DNA of 64,000 nt. It comes from Acidobacteriaceae bacterium (lineage in GTDB: Bacteria; Acidobacteriota; Terriglobia; Terriglobales; Acidobacteriaceae). Made by a program: the position numbers and the translations under genes. A model generated the notes under the pieces. That model saw nothing but the letters and a program-made list of their open reading frames with translations. It ran no database searches and was not told where the DNA came from. The stretch lies in NCBI GenBank assembly GCA_903642225.1, contig CAHJWI010000007.1, forward strand, positions 1 through 64,000, in the 5' to 3' direction. How positions within the stretch are numbered: position 1 is the stretch's first letter; each line of letters opens with the position of its first letter. Positions 54,596-64,000 of this stretch are shown one piece after another.

Positions 54596-54790
54596 TCACG
54601 AGCGCGAAAGCGTGGCCAGGCGCTTGTTCTCGACCACTGTAGTGTGGCTGACACGCTGGTCCTTGCTGAAGATGCGATAGGGGAAGAGAGACGCCCTTTG
54701 AGCGGACCTCAAGCGGCCGGTCTGCCTCGAAGACGTTCTCGACCACTTGGGAGCAGTGAACACCGCCAAGCGAAAGTACACGATCCGAAC
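54596..54790 (-). pseudogene. Transposase C-terminal fragment (ISNCY-like)
   Basis: The minus strand reads a LFPYRIFSKDQRVSHTTVVE-NKRL segment close to its stop. This matches my recollection of the C-terminus of ISNCY-type transposases (LPYRxFDKxQRV...VENKRL). Upstream, other frames give a VENVFEADRPLEV-like continuation. No inverted repeats or DDE residues can be seen, so the assignment is tentative. Confidence 0.4.
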
Positions 54791-54822
54791 CACGGTCATC
54801 TGCCTGCTCATTCGCGCGATGG

Positions 54823-56250
54823 TGCGAGAGTTTCGGGGCCTTTCCTCCAGACGCATGGCTTGAGTCGCTGGGAACCGACTACTACGCCTACGTTCGCGTC
54901 CATGGTTTTACCGCAAATGCTTGGCACCAGCTCATCGCCATAGCCTACCTGTTTTGTGGCTTCCGAGAGCTCGGGAGTTTGGGACGGCTTGCATTCCCCG
55001 CACTTGCAAGAAAGATCTTCGGCACAGCGGATTTCGATGCTGTGATCGACAAGATGAAGGCTGACCTCCTTAGTTGGAGCTACTCGCGGAAGGCAACATC
55101 TTTGGCCTACGCTGCGCTCTCGCGGAAGCGATGCTCGCATCCCGCAGCCCTCCACGTTACCGACCTGAAAGCAGAGACATTAAAGCGCCTGTACAGGGAC
55201 GCTGATGCGAAGATCACCCAACGGGTCTAACCATCCTCTCGTATGTTCTGGTCGCCGCGGTCTCTTGCAGAAGCCGCTTGGGCGATACGGACAGATCGAG
55301 CGCCAGGAGAGCATTGCCCATCGACGTGTCCTCAATGGTGTGCCAGTCGTTTGGCGCGACTGGTGTGAGCGGTGGTTCGCGACAACGACGCTGCAACCGA
55401 GCAGTCGCATAGGCGGCCTGTACCGCCTCCTTAACGCAGGTCGATGGCTTGCCCAGAGCGGCTACGTCTCAGAACCCGGAGACTGGACCCGCGAAGTCGC
55501 CGCAGCTTACGTTGCAACAGTCGGTCGGTCCACCATCGGCCAGTGGTCAACGAGCGCGGGCACGCGACGCTCACGAGCCGGTCAGCCCATCAAGCCCGCA
55601 ACGAAAGCGTCGGTACTCACTCCGCTGCGACGGTTCTTCCGGGACTGCCAGGAGTGGAACTGGATCCCGACACGCTTCAATCCCTACCAGGCGCGTGCGA
55701 CACCACGCTCCGTCCGCTGCCTCATTGGCCCAGACCCTCGAATCATCCAGGACGGCATCTGGGCAAAGCTTCTGTGGGCAGGTCTCAACCTTACCAATCA
55801 GGAGCTTTCCAAGCCGAACGACCCGGAAGCGCGTGGCGATGGGCACTTCTACCCGGCGACCATGGTTAGGCTCTAGCGCTCATGTGGCTGTTCTCTGGGC
55901 TGCGCCGTAACGAGATCGCCCGGCTCCGCGTCGGCTGCATCCGCTGGCAGGACGGCGAGGAGAAGCCGGGCAGCCAGCCGGTGTGCTTCCTGCATGTCCC
56001 GGTCAACAAGACTCTATGACCTGGGCCACGGCTATTGCTCTTACGACTTCTTCGACCAGTGCCCGCATCGCATGGCCTGTGCTCGTGCGACTTCTTCATG
56101 CCGAAGTAGTCAAGTAGGGCTCAAAGCATCGAAGCCAAAGCAAACCTGCTCAGGCTGACACAGGAGATTCCCTTAATGAAGACGAGCTTCAAGCTGTAGA
56201 AGACGGGATTGCCGGCCATGAGAACCTGTCGCCATCCTTTCTTTGCGTCC
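54823..56250 (+). pseudogene. Tyrosine recombinase/integrase, multiply frameshifted
   Basis: Consecutive plus-strand segments assemble into one phage-integrase-like protein. The N-terminal arm has LGTDYYAYVRVHGFTANAWH and DAVIDKMKADLLSWSYSRKA. A core-binding part follows in another frame (VVWRDWCERWFATTTLQPSS, LNAGRWLAQSGYVSEPGDWT). Then LALMWLFSGLRRNEIARLRV holds the first catalytic Arg, and a Cys-rich tail reads GYCSYDFFDQCPHRMACA. A final piece resembles KANLLRLTQEIPL. The H-x-x-R and Tyr box between 56020 and 56030 is lost. At least four frame changes are seen. It was probably the integrase of the surrounding element. Confidence 0.7.
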
Positions 56251-56344
56251 GGTACCAACAATTCCTTGAAGCTTTTCTTTCCCACCTTTTGCGGCTAAGC
56301 TGGTCAGACAATTTGAGGAAAACTTATGCGCTTTCTTGGATTGC

Positions 56345-56936
56345 TTATCTTGCTTGCGGGAAGGCTGCAGAGGCGCTGGCAGCAGCGAGTGCAAAGCAAG
56401 CTTGGGGCGTTGCTGCGTACCGTCGAGTTCCAACGGGTTCGAATGCCTCAGCAGAATCGTGTTCGATGAACGCAGGGGCCCGACTAGCAGAGTTCCCGAT
56501 GACAACGACACGATGCGTTGAAGCATTCCTGAGCAGCTTGTTTAGATAAAGAGCGCCGCCCGCTTCGATATCGAGCGAGATCTCTGCCAAGGCGACCGGC
56601 GCAGTTTTTCTCCGCGATCAGGTCACCGAGTTCAGAATGCCATTGGACCTCGCCGCCCTTCAGCTTTTCCCCATACCACCGGTTGGAGAAGTAGATATAA
56701 CGCCCTGCTAGGCCTAGATATTCACTCGACGCCACGTCGATCTTGTCGAGTACGTCGATGTACGACCGCTGCGCCATCGTCAGAAGGGCTTTGTTTCGTT
56801 CCATAAAGCGCAAAATCGAGGGTATCAGCATACGTCTCGCTGTCAGGGACTTGCTCGTGCAGAGCTTTTTAAGCAAGGGATCGCGCTGTAATGAAATCTG
56901 CTTTATCACACTGAAGATCGCAAAAAGCGGCGGCAT
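56345..56936 (-). pseudogene. Unassigned frameshifted coding remnant
   Basis: The minus strand gives a coherent 150-codon frame from 56936 (LKKLCTSKSLTARRMLIPSI, LGLAGRYIYFSNRWYGEKLK, HSELGDLIAEK). Its reading probably continues after a frame change near 56610 as LAEISLDIEAGGALYLNKLL. Composition and continuity suggest a real former gene, but I recognise no family. No membrane segment or signal peptide is seen. Confidence 0.35.
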
Positions 56937-57026
56937 TCCCAGCGACGTTTTAGCTTTGCGCGAACAGAAGATTTAAGCGCTCGTTAGAAATGTCACCTCT
57001 GTGCCCAAACGACCGGGTGTGGAGTA

Positions 57027-58473
57027 TTAGCGCCGGTGCGCAAAGAGGAAATGCCATGAAGGATCCAACGCCGACCAGCGTTGTGCGCTGAACCAGCTTG
57101 TGGCGTGCGCGGGCACGTGCATGAGGCCGTGGCCACTCTCGCAGACGAGTTCCGTTCCATTCCAAGATAGAAAACTTCTTGAAAGTTCTCCTACTTGAAC
57201 CGCACTTGTGAGTCTCTTCAAGCAGGCCGGGCACCGCCGCCGTTGATCGTGTATCGACCATCGAAGACCTAGAAGCGCCCCTGTGAAGGTGACAAGAACC
57301 TGAATGACGACAGCGAGGCGCCAAGCCTCACGCGAACACATAGACGCAGCAAGGAGGCCTGCAGCCGACGCTAACTCTGCCCAAAAGAAGCATTTCACGC
57401 ACATAAATAACCCGCGGCGTATGGCACGCCACGATGAAGTGCGGCTGATATTCCGCACCTTCTCGCCAAAGCCGAGTGGCGTCGTAGCCGGCAGAGCAAG
57501 CAGACTGAGCGCCAGACCCAGAGTCAACGTCCACCACGGATTTGGCTTTCGTTCAGAAAGTGGCAACGCCAGGCCGGACACTTCAGCATCCTTGGCCTCG
57601 TACACAGAAAAATGTTGGAAACCAAAATATAAATTTGTTTCGGTTCCCGCTTTGAAGCGGCCCAGAACGTAGCCAGACTTGCCTGCAAACGGCTCGTCAT
57701 CGAACAGCCACGCGTCGCAAGCACCGGGTAAACGAGCATCCTCCAAATCGGTGACACGGGAGATTCTCAAAAAACGGCCGCCAAGGCTGAGTGACTTGCC
57801 CTCGACAAAGCTGTCTGAGTGGAAACGCCTGTCGCCAAGTGCGTCTGGACAGGACCAGCCCGCCGGGGCTCACATTCTGGCTATTTGGGAAAGAATCGCT
57901 TTCACCAACCAAGGATCCCAGGTTGCTGGTCCCGTGTGCAATCCGCAGCCAGATAGATGCACCTTGCACCCGAATCTTCCGTTCTTCTACCTGGTAGAAA
58001 CCGATCGCCTGGAGGTAATGTGCCCGCTCTTTCCAGAGCTCGAATCGGTCCGGCGTAATGGTCGGAACCGCCTCGTTCCCCGCGTTCGACAGAAATAAGA
58101 TCGTGATGCCGTCCGGCGAGTGCCAGCCCCTTTGTCGGAACTCTGCTCGAACGCGCGGACTTGAAAAGGCAGCAACCGTGAAAACTGTTGCAAGAGCCGC
58201 TAAAGCCAGAATGCATTGCGGAGCTGGAACCGCTCGAAGACTGGGCTCTTCCCGAAATTGAGTGCGGAAACCGAGTGCGTCTGGCAAAGCGCCTGCAACA
58301 AAGCCGAGGCGGGCTTGGCACGACCATCCCGCATCGTGAGCCTGCCACAATTCCCCGCTCCACTCTCTTAGCCAATCGCTCCTGCGTCGTGCGGGAACAA
58401 CGAAAGAAAAGAGCTGAAGGAGGAAGGAAGCAACAAAACATGCGGCTGAGTCGGTAGGCTTCGGCTTGCTCAC
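57027..58473 (-). pseudogene. MacB-periplasmic-core-like membrane protein, one frameshift
   Basis: The start is a GTG at 58473 overlapping the PadR stop (GTGA). The N-terminus has a membrane-proximal RRSDWLREWSGELW segment common to acidobacterial ADOP-type permease relatives, then a helix (ILALAALATVFTVAAF). A MacB core-like domain follows (GGLVLSRRTWRQAF). A T lost near 57818 shifts the frame into HSDSFVEGKSLSLGGRFLRI, DDEPFAGKSGYVLG, two helices and a Cys-containing tail (CPACLKRL). With the base restored it would be about 482 residues. No FtsX permease domain is attached. Confidence 0.6.
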
Positions 58474-58781
58474 GCCGTTTCCTTTGACCGGAACATGCCT
58501 TCGAGCAAGGGATAACGTGCAAACGAAACTTTCAAGGCCGCCCGGCCTGCACCTGTGACCTTGTAATACCTGCGCGCCGGCCGCTGCTCTACATCTGCAA
58601 TCGCTGCATCTTCCCATGCAGCCCGGATGAGTTCATCCCGTTCCATCCTTCGCATCGCCGGGTATATGGTCCCGCTGGGCAGACCCGTGGCTTCCATGAT
58701 GTTGAAGCCATACGAGTGCCCTGCCGCGATCGCGTGCAGGATGATAGCCGCAGTATGGGAGAGTTTTACGTCGCTGGCCAA
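58470..58781 (-). CDS. PadR-family transcriptional regulator
   Basis: A 103-residue winged-helix regulator: LHAIAAGHSYGFNIMEATGL, PSGTIYPAMRRMERDELI (recognition helix and wing) and RRYYKVTGAGRAALK. PadR proteins typically repress nearby transporters or membrane proteins and respond to small ligands. It is first in a two-gene unit with the MacB-core-like gene and divergent to an ABC transporter ATPase, with a perfect inverted repeat between them. This suggests autoregulation plus control of the transporter. Confidence 0.88.
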   Translation of the reverse strand: MASDVKLSHTAAIILHAIAAGHSYGFNIMEATGLPSGTIYPAMRRMERDELIRAAWEDAAIADVEQRPARRYYKVTGAGRAALKVSFARYPLLEGMFRSKETA

Positions 58782-58790
58782 AGCTGAACT

Positions 58791-58836
58791 TATGTAGCAT
58801 TCTACTTGACAATGGCCCCGTGCAGAATGCTACATA
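58791..58836. promoter_or_regulatory. 13-bp inverted repeat, candidate PadR operator and divergent promoters
   Basis: TATGTAGCATTCT (58791-58803) and AGAATGCTACATA (58824-58836) are perfect inverted copies with a 20-base spacer, so their centres are 33 bases (three helical turns) apart. On the plus strand TTGACA at 58807-58812 and a TACATA overlapping the second arm could form the -35 and -10 of the ABC transporter. The mirror-image arm overlaps a similar -10-like sequence for padR. Confidence 0.7.
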
Positions 58837-58855
58837 GGGGTGTAGGGAGGTGATC

Positions 58856-59629
58856 TTGCTCGAAGTCCGCAATCTCACCAAAAGTTACCGTGGCATTTCC
58901 GCATTGCGCGGTGTGAGCTTCACCGTTGGCGAAGGCGAAGTCCTGGGCTACGTCGGACCCAATGGGTCTGGTAAGTCCACCACCGTAAAAATGGTCACTG
59001 GTCTGTTGCAGCCGGACGCGGGGCAGGTGTTGTTCCGTGGGGAGAACATCCGTCATTGCCTGCAGAGGTACCGAGCCGCGTTCGGCTATGTGCCAGAGGA
59101 AGCTCACGTATACACACACCTCTCCGGTTTGGAATACCTGCAGTTGGTTGGACGACTGCGAGGGCTTCCAGAGCCGTTGCTCGGTCGCCGCGCAAATAGC
59201 ATGCTTGCACTGTTCGGACTTGCGTCGTCGCGTCATTCCCCGATCGCGCTCTACTCCAAAGGCATGAAACAGCGGGTTCTACTTTCTGCAGCATTGCTCC
59301 ACAATCCGAATCTGCTCATCTTCGACGAACCACTCTCGGGTCTCGATGTTGTTTCTGCCCGCCTCTTCAAGGACCTTCTTCGCTCGCTCGCCGAAGCTGG
59401 CAAGGCGATCCTCTATATCTCGCACGTGCTCGAGGTCGTGGAGCAGGTCTGCGACCGGGTGATTATTTTGCAGGATGGTGCCGTTCGCGCAGAAGGGACA
59501 CCCGCAGCCCTCAAGGCGTCCGCAAACATGGAAAGTTTCGAAGCGGTCTTCTCAGCAGTCGTCGTACATGAAAACACGAGAGAAGTTGCGAACAGCCTGG
59601 TCAGAGTCATGGGGCAAGAACATGCGTAG
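58856..59629 (+). CDS. ABC transporter ATP-binding protein
   Basis: A protein of about 257 residues with Walker A GPNGSGKST (residues 34-42), Q-loop region near FGYVPEEAHVYT, a signature YSKGMKQRV (divergent from LSGGQ), Walker B LLIFDEPLSGLD and H-loop ISH. The type is that of export or multidrug-like CcmA/NatA ATPases, acting with the permease encoded immediately downstream. The TTG at 58856 is favoured because GGGAGG lies five bases upstream; a GTG at 58850 touches that site. Its stop overlaps the permease start. Confidence 0.9.
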   Translation: MLEVRNLTKSYRGISALRGVSFTVGEGEVLGYVGPNGSGKSTTVKMVTGLLQPDAGQVLFRGENIRHCLQRYRAAFGYVPEEAHVYTHLSGLEYLQLVGRLRGLPEPLLGRRANSMLALFGLASSRHSPIALYSKGMKQRVLLSAALLHNPNLLIFDEPLSGLDVVSARLFKDLLRSLAEAGKAILYISHVLEVVEQVCDRVIILQDGAVRAEGTPAALKASANMESFEAVFSAVVVHENTREVANSLVRVMGQEHA

Positions 59630-60410
59630 ATGGTTTCGCCGTCCCGCGGCCCCGCAGGTCCAGAGCGTCTTCGTCCAGGCGAACTACTTTGTCTCTCCGT
59701 TCAGCTTGACGCGCGGCCAGACCCTGGTACGCCACCTGCTTTCCCGTTTCTAGACGGAGAGTACCGGCGAAGAGGAACAGGCGGGTCGCAAGACATTCTT
59801 TGCTTGCGCGGCAGCTGGCCTTCCACCAGTGTTCATCTCCGTGATGTTGTACCCGGCCTATCACCCCATCACTATCGTCCCGACGTTTCGGCCTTATTGG
59901 AGTCGAATCGGCGACGAGTATTTGTACCTCTTCTATGCCTTCCTGGCGATGGGGATTGCCGCAATCGTCCTCTGGGAGTCGGTCTTCCCGGATTTGCTGG
60001 ATGTGTTCGTTTTAGGCGTCTCGCCGCTCTCTCCGCAGCTTCTACTGCGCGCACGTTTGAAGGCGATAGTGTCGATCTTTGGCTTGGTGCTGCTGTGTGT
60101 GGCCGCGCCCGGAAGTGTTCTCCTCCCAGCCGTTGCCGAATCGGATTTCTTTCGCCAGCTCGTAGCGCATGCAGTTGGAGCAGGCACCGCCGGCCTTTCC
60201 GCATGCGCCTCGTTCATAGCCATTCAATCGACGCTGGAGCTCCTGCTGGGTACAAGACGAGCCAAGCGGTTTATGCCAGCGCTGCAGGCCGTTGGACTTC
60301 TCACTCTCTTATTCCTGCTTGGAGAGACCCCGAGGATGCTGACTGACTTGCAGCGAGGTGTGCCTGATCACGAAGTGCAGCCGCCTGGCTGGCAGCAGCC
60401 GATGTCGTAG
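59622..60410 (+). pseudogene. ABC transporter permease, nonsense codon and truncated end
   Basis: The ATG at 59622 overlaps the ATPase stop and starts MRRWFRRPAAPQVQSVFVQA. At 59751-59753 an in-frame TAG interrupts the gene (LSRF-stop-TESTGEEEQ), probably from a Trp codon. The same frame then continues with four to five helices (VFISVMLYPAYHPITIVP, YLYLFYAFLAMGIAAIVL, IVSIFGLVLLCVAAPGSVLL) up to about 60365. There the permease sequence seems to stop and the 3' end of the convergent DUF3761 gene begins. Restarts at internal ATG codons are possible. Confidence 0.6.
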
Positions 60411-60639
60411 ACCCAGCCGATGTCGCGGCCTTCGTCTTTCCACTAGCGGCCGAAGCCGACACCGCGTACCACGTCTGCACACCCTGGTGACCACGGCAAG
60501 CCCCACTCTTGCTCACAGCCGTCGAGTACGTTCCATCCTTGCACTGGCCCGTGGCACCCACCGGAGTCTGCGCCTGCACAACCGTCGCTGCTCCACATAG
60601 AAGTGTGGCAAATGCACATCGGGTCATCAGCTGGCGCAT
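60301..60639 (-). CDS. DUF3761-like exported protein, C-terminus possibly replaced
   Basis: A protein of about 112 residues with a signal peptide (ending VVQAQ) and the DUF3761 motif [19 protein letters not shown], then GVQTWY. An Ala/Ser-rich stretch follows. The last part ([20 protein letters not shown]) overlaps the convergent permease remnant, suggesting that the original C-terminus was replaced at the junction. The start at 60639 is preferred because GAGGAG lies about nine bases upstream; an ATG at 60648 touches that site. Confidence 0.65.
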   Translation of the reverse strand: MRQLMTRCAFATLLCGAATVVQAQTPVGATGQCKDGTYSTAVSKSGACRGHQGVQTWYAVSASAASGKTKAATSAGSTTSAAASQAAALRDQAHLAASQSASSGSLQAGIRE

Positions 60640-60805
60640 GTTAGTCATCTCCTCATCCAGCTACAACATAATCCGGGAACACGAAGCGTGGCATAACAAA
60701 AACCCTCATGTAGCCAACCGCCATCAGACCCGGGCAGCCACAGCGTACTGCTCCATGCGTGCGTGCGACGCGTCCAATGGGACTCCTTGCCCCACAGCAA
60801 AAGCG

Positions 60806-60829
60806 AAAGGCGACCCATAGGTCGCCTTT
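60806..60829 (-). terminator. Bidirectional Rho-independent terminator
   Basis: AAAGGCGACC and GGTCGCCTTT pair perfectly around a CATA loop, 23 bases beyond the stop of the hypothetical gene at 60852-61304 (minus). T-rich sequence follows on the minus strand. Confidence 0.8.
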
Positions 60830-60851
60830 CTAACAACACCATCACTGCGAG

Positions 60852-61304
60852 TCACTTTGTCGAAGACTTCGCAGTCCCGGCCCCTGTCGCTGTTTTCTTG
60901 ACCGCTGCATCCACCACCGCATACAGCAGCTGGTCCGGGTCGCGCCGTGCACTCGCCTTTATCGCCATGCCCATGGCGCGCCCCGTTGCCTCCGTGTCCG
61001 GCAGGGTGACGCCGCGCTTCTCTGCGCTCATCGTCGCCAGCGTCTTTACCATGTCGAAGAACTTGTCCTCATTCCGGCCGCTCGCCACCCATGCCTCATG
61101 CACTGTGCTCGTGAGCAGCTGGTCCGTCGCCATGGATGAACCGGAGCTGTTCGATGCCGTCACGCTCGGTGCACCTGGATTCTGCACCTGCGACCGCGGA
61201 GTCGCCTGTGCCAGAAGTCCTGCCGAGCCGACCCCGACGAGGACCGATCCCAGCCCTGCCACACTTGCCACCACCACTACCAGTCCAGCAATTCCTGTCT
61301 TCAT
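60852..61304 (-). CDS. Exported hypothetical protein
   Basis: A protein of 150 residues with an N-terminal signal or anchor helix (GIAGLVVVVASVAGLGSVLV), a Ser/Pro-rich linker and a helical domain (VHEAWVASGRNEDKFFDMVK, then TLATMSAEKRG). I recognise no named family. The ATG at 61304 has GGGAGA upstream and opens the signal. It has its own terminator and is probably a single-gene unit or the end of one beginning at 61779. Confidence 0.65.
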   Translation of the reverse strand: MKTGIAGLVVVVASVAGLGSVLVGVGSAGLLAQATPRSQVQNPGAPSVTASNSSGSSMATDQLLTSTVHEAWVASGRNEDKFFDMVKTLATMSAEKRGVTLPDTEATGRAMGMAIKASARRDPDQLLYAVVDAAVKKTATGAGTAKSSTK

Positions 61305-61374
61305 CAGATCTCCCTTTTCGCGTCCTGCACTCCACACGTGGAACACCCGCTACACACAACCCCTCAAGGCAGCA

Positions 61375-61779
61375 TTAGTAGCGATTGCCGTCCTGGTAGT
61401 CTCTGTACCGGTTGTCTCGGTAGTCTCCGTACCGGTTGCGCTGGCTGTTCTGGTGCGCCTTGCCCAACAGCGCACCGCCACCGGCACCTACACCGCCACC
61501 AATCAGCGCACCCTTCATGCCGCCACCCAGCAGGCCGCCCAGCAGCGCACCAGCTCCGCCACCGATCAGCGCACCCTTCCCTGGTCCAATCCCGCCCCGG
61601 TTCCGATTGCGATCCCGGTCGTCATAACGGCGCCGGTCATACTGGTCGTTGTACGGCTGCGCCTGCCGATACCCATTCCGGTACCCACCATTTCCATATT
61701 GCGCCGACGCCTGTGACCCGCTTGTCACCGGCCCCGCCAGCATCACCACACTCAACACCAGCCCTATGCCACGTCTCAT
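61375..61779 (-). CDS. Glycine-zipper exported protein
   Basis: A 134-residue protein with a signal peptide (near QASAQ), an Arg/Asp/Tyr-rich region (YDRRRYDDRDRNRNR), glycine-zipper repeats (GPGKGALIGGGAGALLGGLL, KGALIGGGVGAGGGALLG) and a second Arg/Tyr tail. It is the paralogue of 17743-18069. Outer-membrane association is likely. Function unknown. Confidence 0.75.
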   Translation of the reverse strand: MRRGIGLVLSVVMLAGPVTSGSQASAQYGNGGYRNGYRQAQPYNDQYDRRRYDDRDRNRNRGGIGPGKGALIGGGAGALLGGLLGGGMKGALIGGGVGAGGGALLGKAHQNSQRNRYGDYRDNRYRDYQDGNRY

Positions 61780-61899
61780 GCCAAACCTCCGGCGCCTTCG
61801 CGTCCCAGTAAGATGCCCACCAACCCGGCAGGTTTGCAGAGTCCATCACAAAGATAGCCAGCCGACCTCACAGTCGGTACACTTTGCAGCGACTCTCAT

Positions 61900-62224
61900 G
61901 TGCCAGTCCGGATCAAGACTTTCCTGCCTGTCCTCGCCGCAGCTCTGACACTCTTAGAAAGCCTTATCGACCTGTCTGCTACATCTGTGCGATCGTCGCC
62001 GCTCTGCTCTGCCCCTTCGCCCTGGTCACACTTCTATTCGCACGCAGACGCCTTCCCGCCCTGCTCGCTCTCCTGCTCACCATCTCAGCCGCCACGCTCC
62101 TCGGCTGCGGCGCCAGTGCCCTGCTAACACCCCGCCCGGAACCTACACAGTCCAGGTCGTCGGCAGTCGGCAGGCGGCTCCATCACCCACAGCCGGCCCA
62201 TCACCCTCGTCGTCACGCCATAGA
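61900..62224 (+). pseudogene. C-terminal remnant of Ig-like secreted/surface protein
   Basis: The plus strand reads LLFARRRLPALLALLLTISA, followed by ATLLGCGAS and, in a shifted frame, PGTYTVQVVGS and GGSITHSRPITLVVTP with a stop near 62224. This hydrophobic-helix plus GTYTVxVxGxSG...SxTLxV pattern is the standard C-terminus of large acidobacterial repeat proteins. The rest of the gene is absent. It lies just upstream of gyrA. Confidence 0.55.
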
Positions 62225-62268
62225 TCCCAGGGGCGTCCCACAAACCTCAGCATTTATACTGAACAGTG

Positions 62269-64000
<1,732 letters not shown>

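Overview
The window looks like a chromosome segment of an Acidobacteriota member, most likely Terriglobia/Acidobacteriaceae. The grounds are the Oar-type TonB-dependent receptors (two), the HExxH metalloprotease and paired secreted amidohydrolases, the PadR plus MacB-like protein pairing, glycine-zipper proteins and the general protein style. Names rest on recognised motifs and family resemblance; no database search was possible.

Layout. (1) 1-21.5 kb is compact and mostly intact: tRNA-Phe, secreted adenosine deaminase, an AP-superfamily hydrolase, polytopic membrane proteins, an L,D-transpeptidase lipoprotein, a zinc metalloprotease, two amidohydrolases, an MscS-like channel, a glycine-zipper protein, a DUF882 peptidase and a Crp/Fnr regulator. 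Two decayed genes (isochorismatase, MHYT domain) lie at 14.0-15.1 kb. (2) 21.5-60.4 kb is a decayed accessory region, probably an old integrative/conjugative element. It holds remnants of type IV secretion genes (virB2/B3/B4-like), a tyrosine integrase, an IstB-like ATPase, a transposase, HNH nucleases and umuC, plus broken ompA, ysnF and oar genes. Several intact or nearly intact cargo operons remain. (3) 60.4-64 kb returns to ordinary sequence (DUF3761 protein, hypothetical, glycine-zipper protein) and ends inside gyrA.

The two most interesting cargo units are the following. The operon at 44.5-39.2 kb (minus strand) encodes a TIGR03118 lipoprotein, an outer-membrane porin, a Tat-exported FMN-binding protein, an ApbE flavin transferase and a four-helix membrane protein. 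Tight spacing suggests one envelope flavoprotein redox module. The operon at 31.8-38.1 kb (plus strand) encodes an Oar-type receptor, three different AhpD/carboxymuconolactone-decarboxylase-fold proteins and an MFS transporter that carries one frameshift. Uptake and conversion of one unknown compound is an inference from co-location.

Many genes in the middle region carry single-base frameshifts or one nonsense codon, while neighbours of over 1000 codons are intact. This favours real pseudogenisation over uniformly poor sequence, although individual one-base events still need read-level confirmation. A PadR regulator and a divergent ABC transporter share a perfect 13-bp inverted repeat at 58.8 kb, a clear candidate operator.
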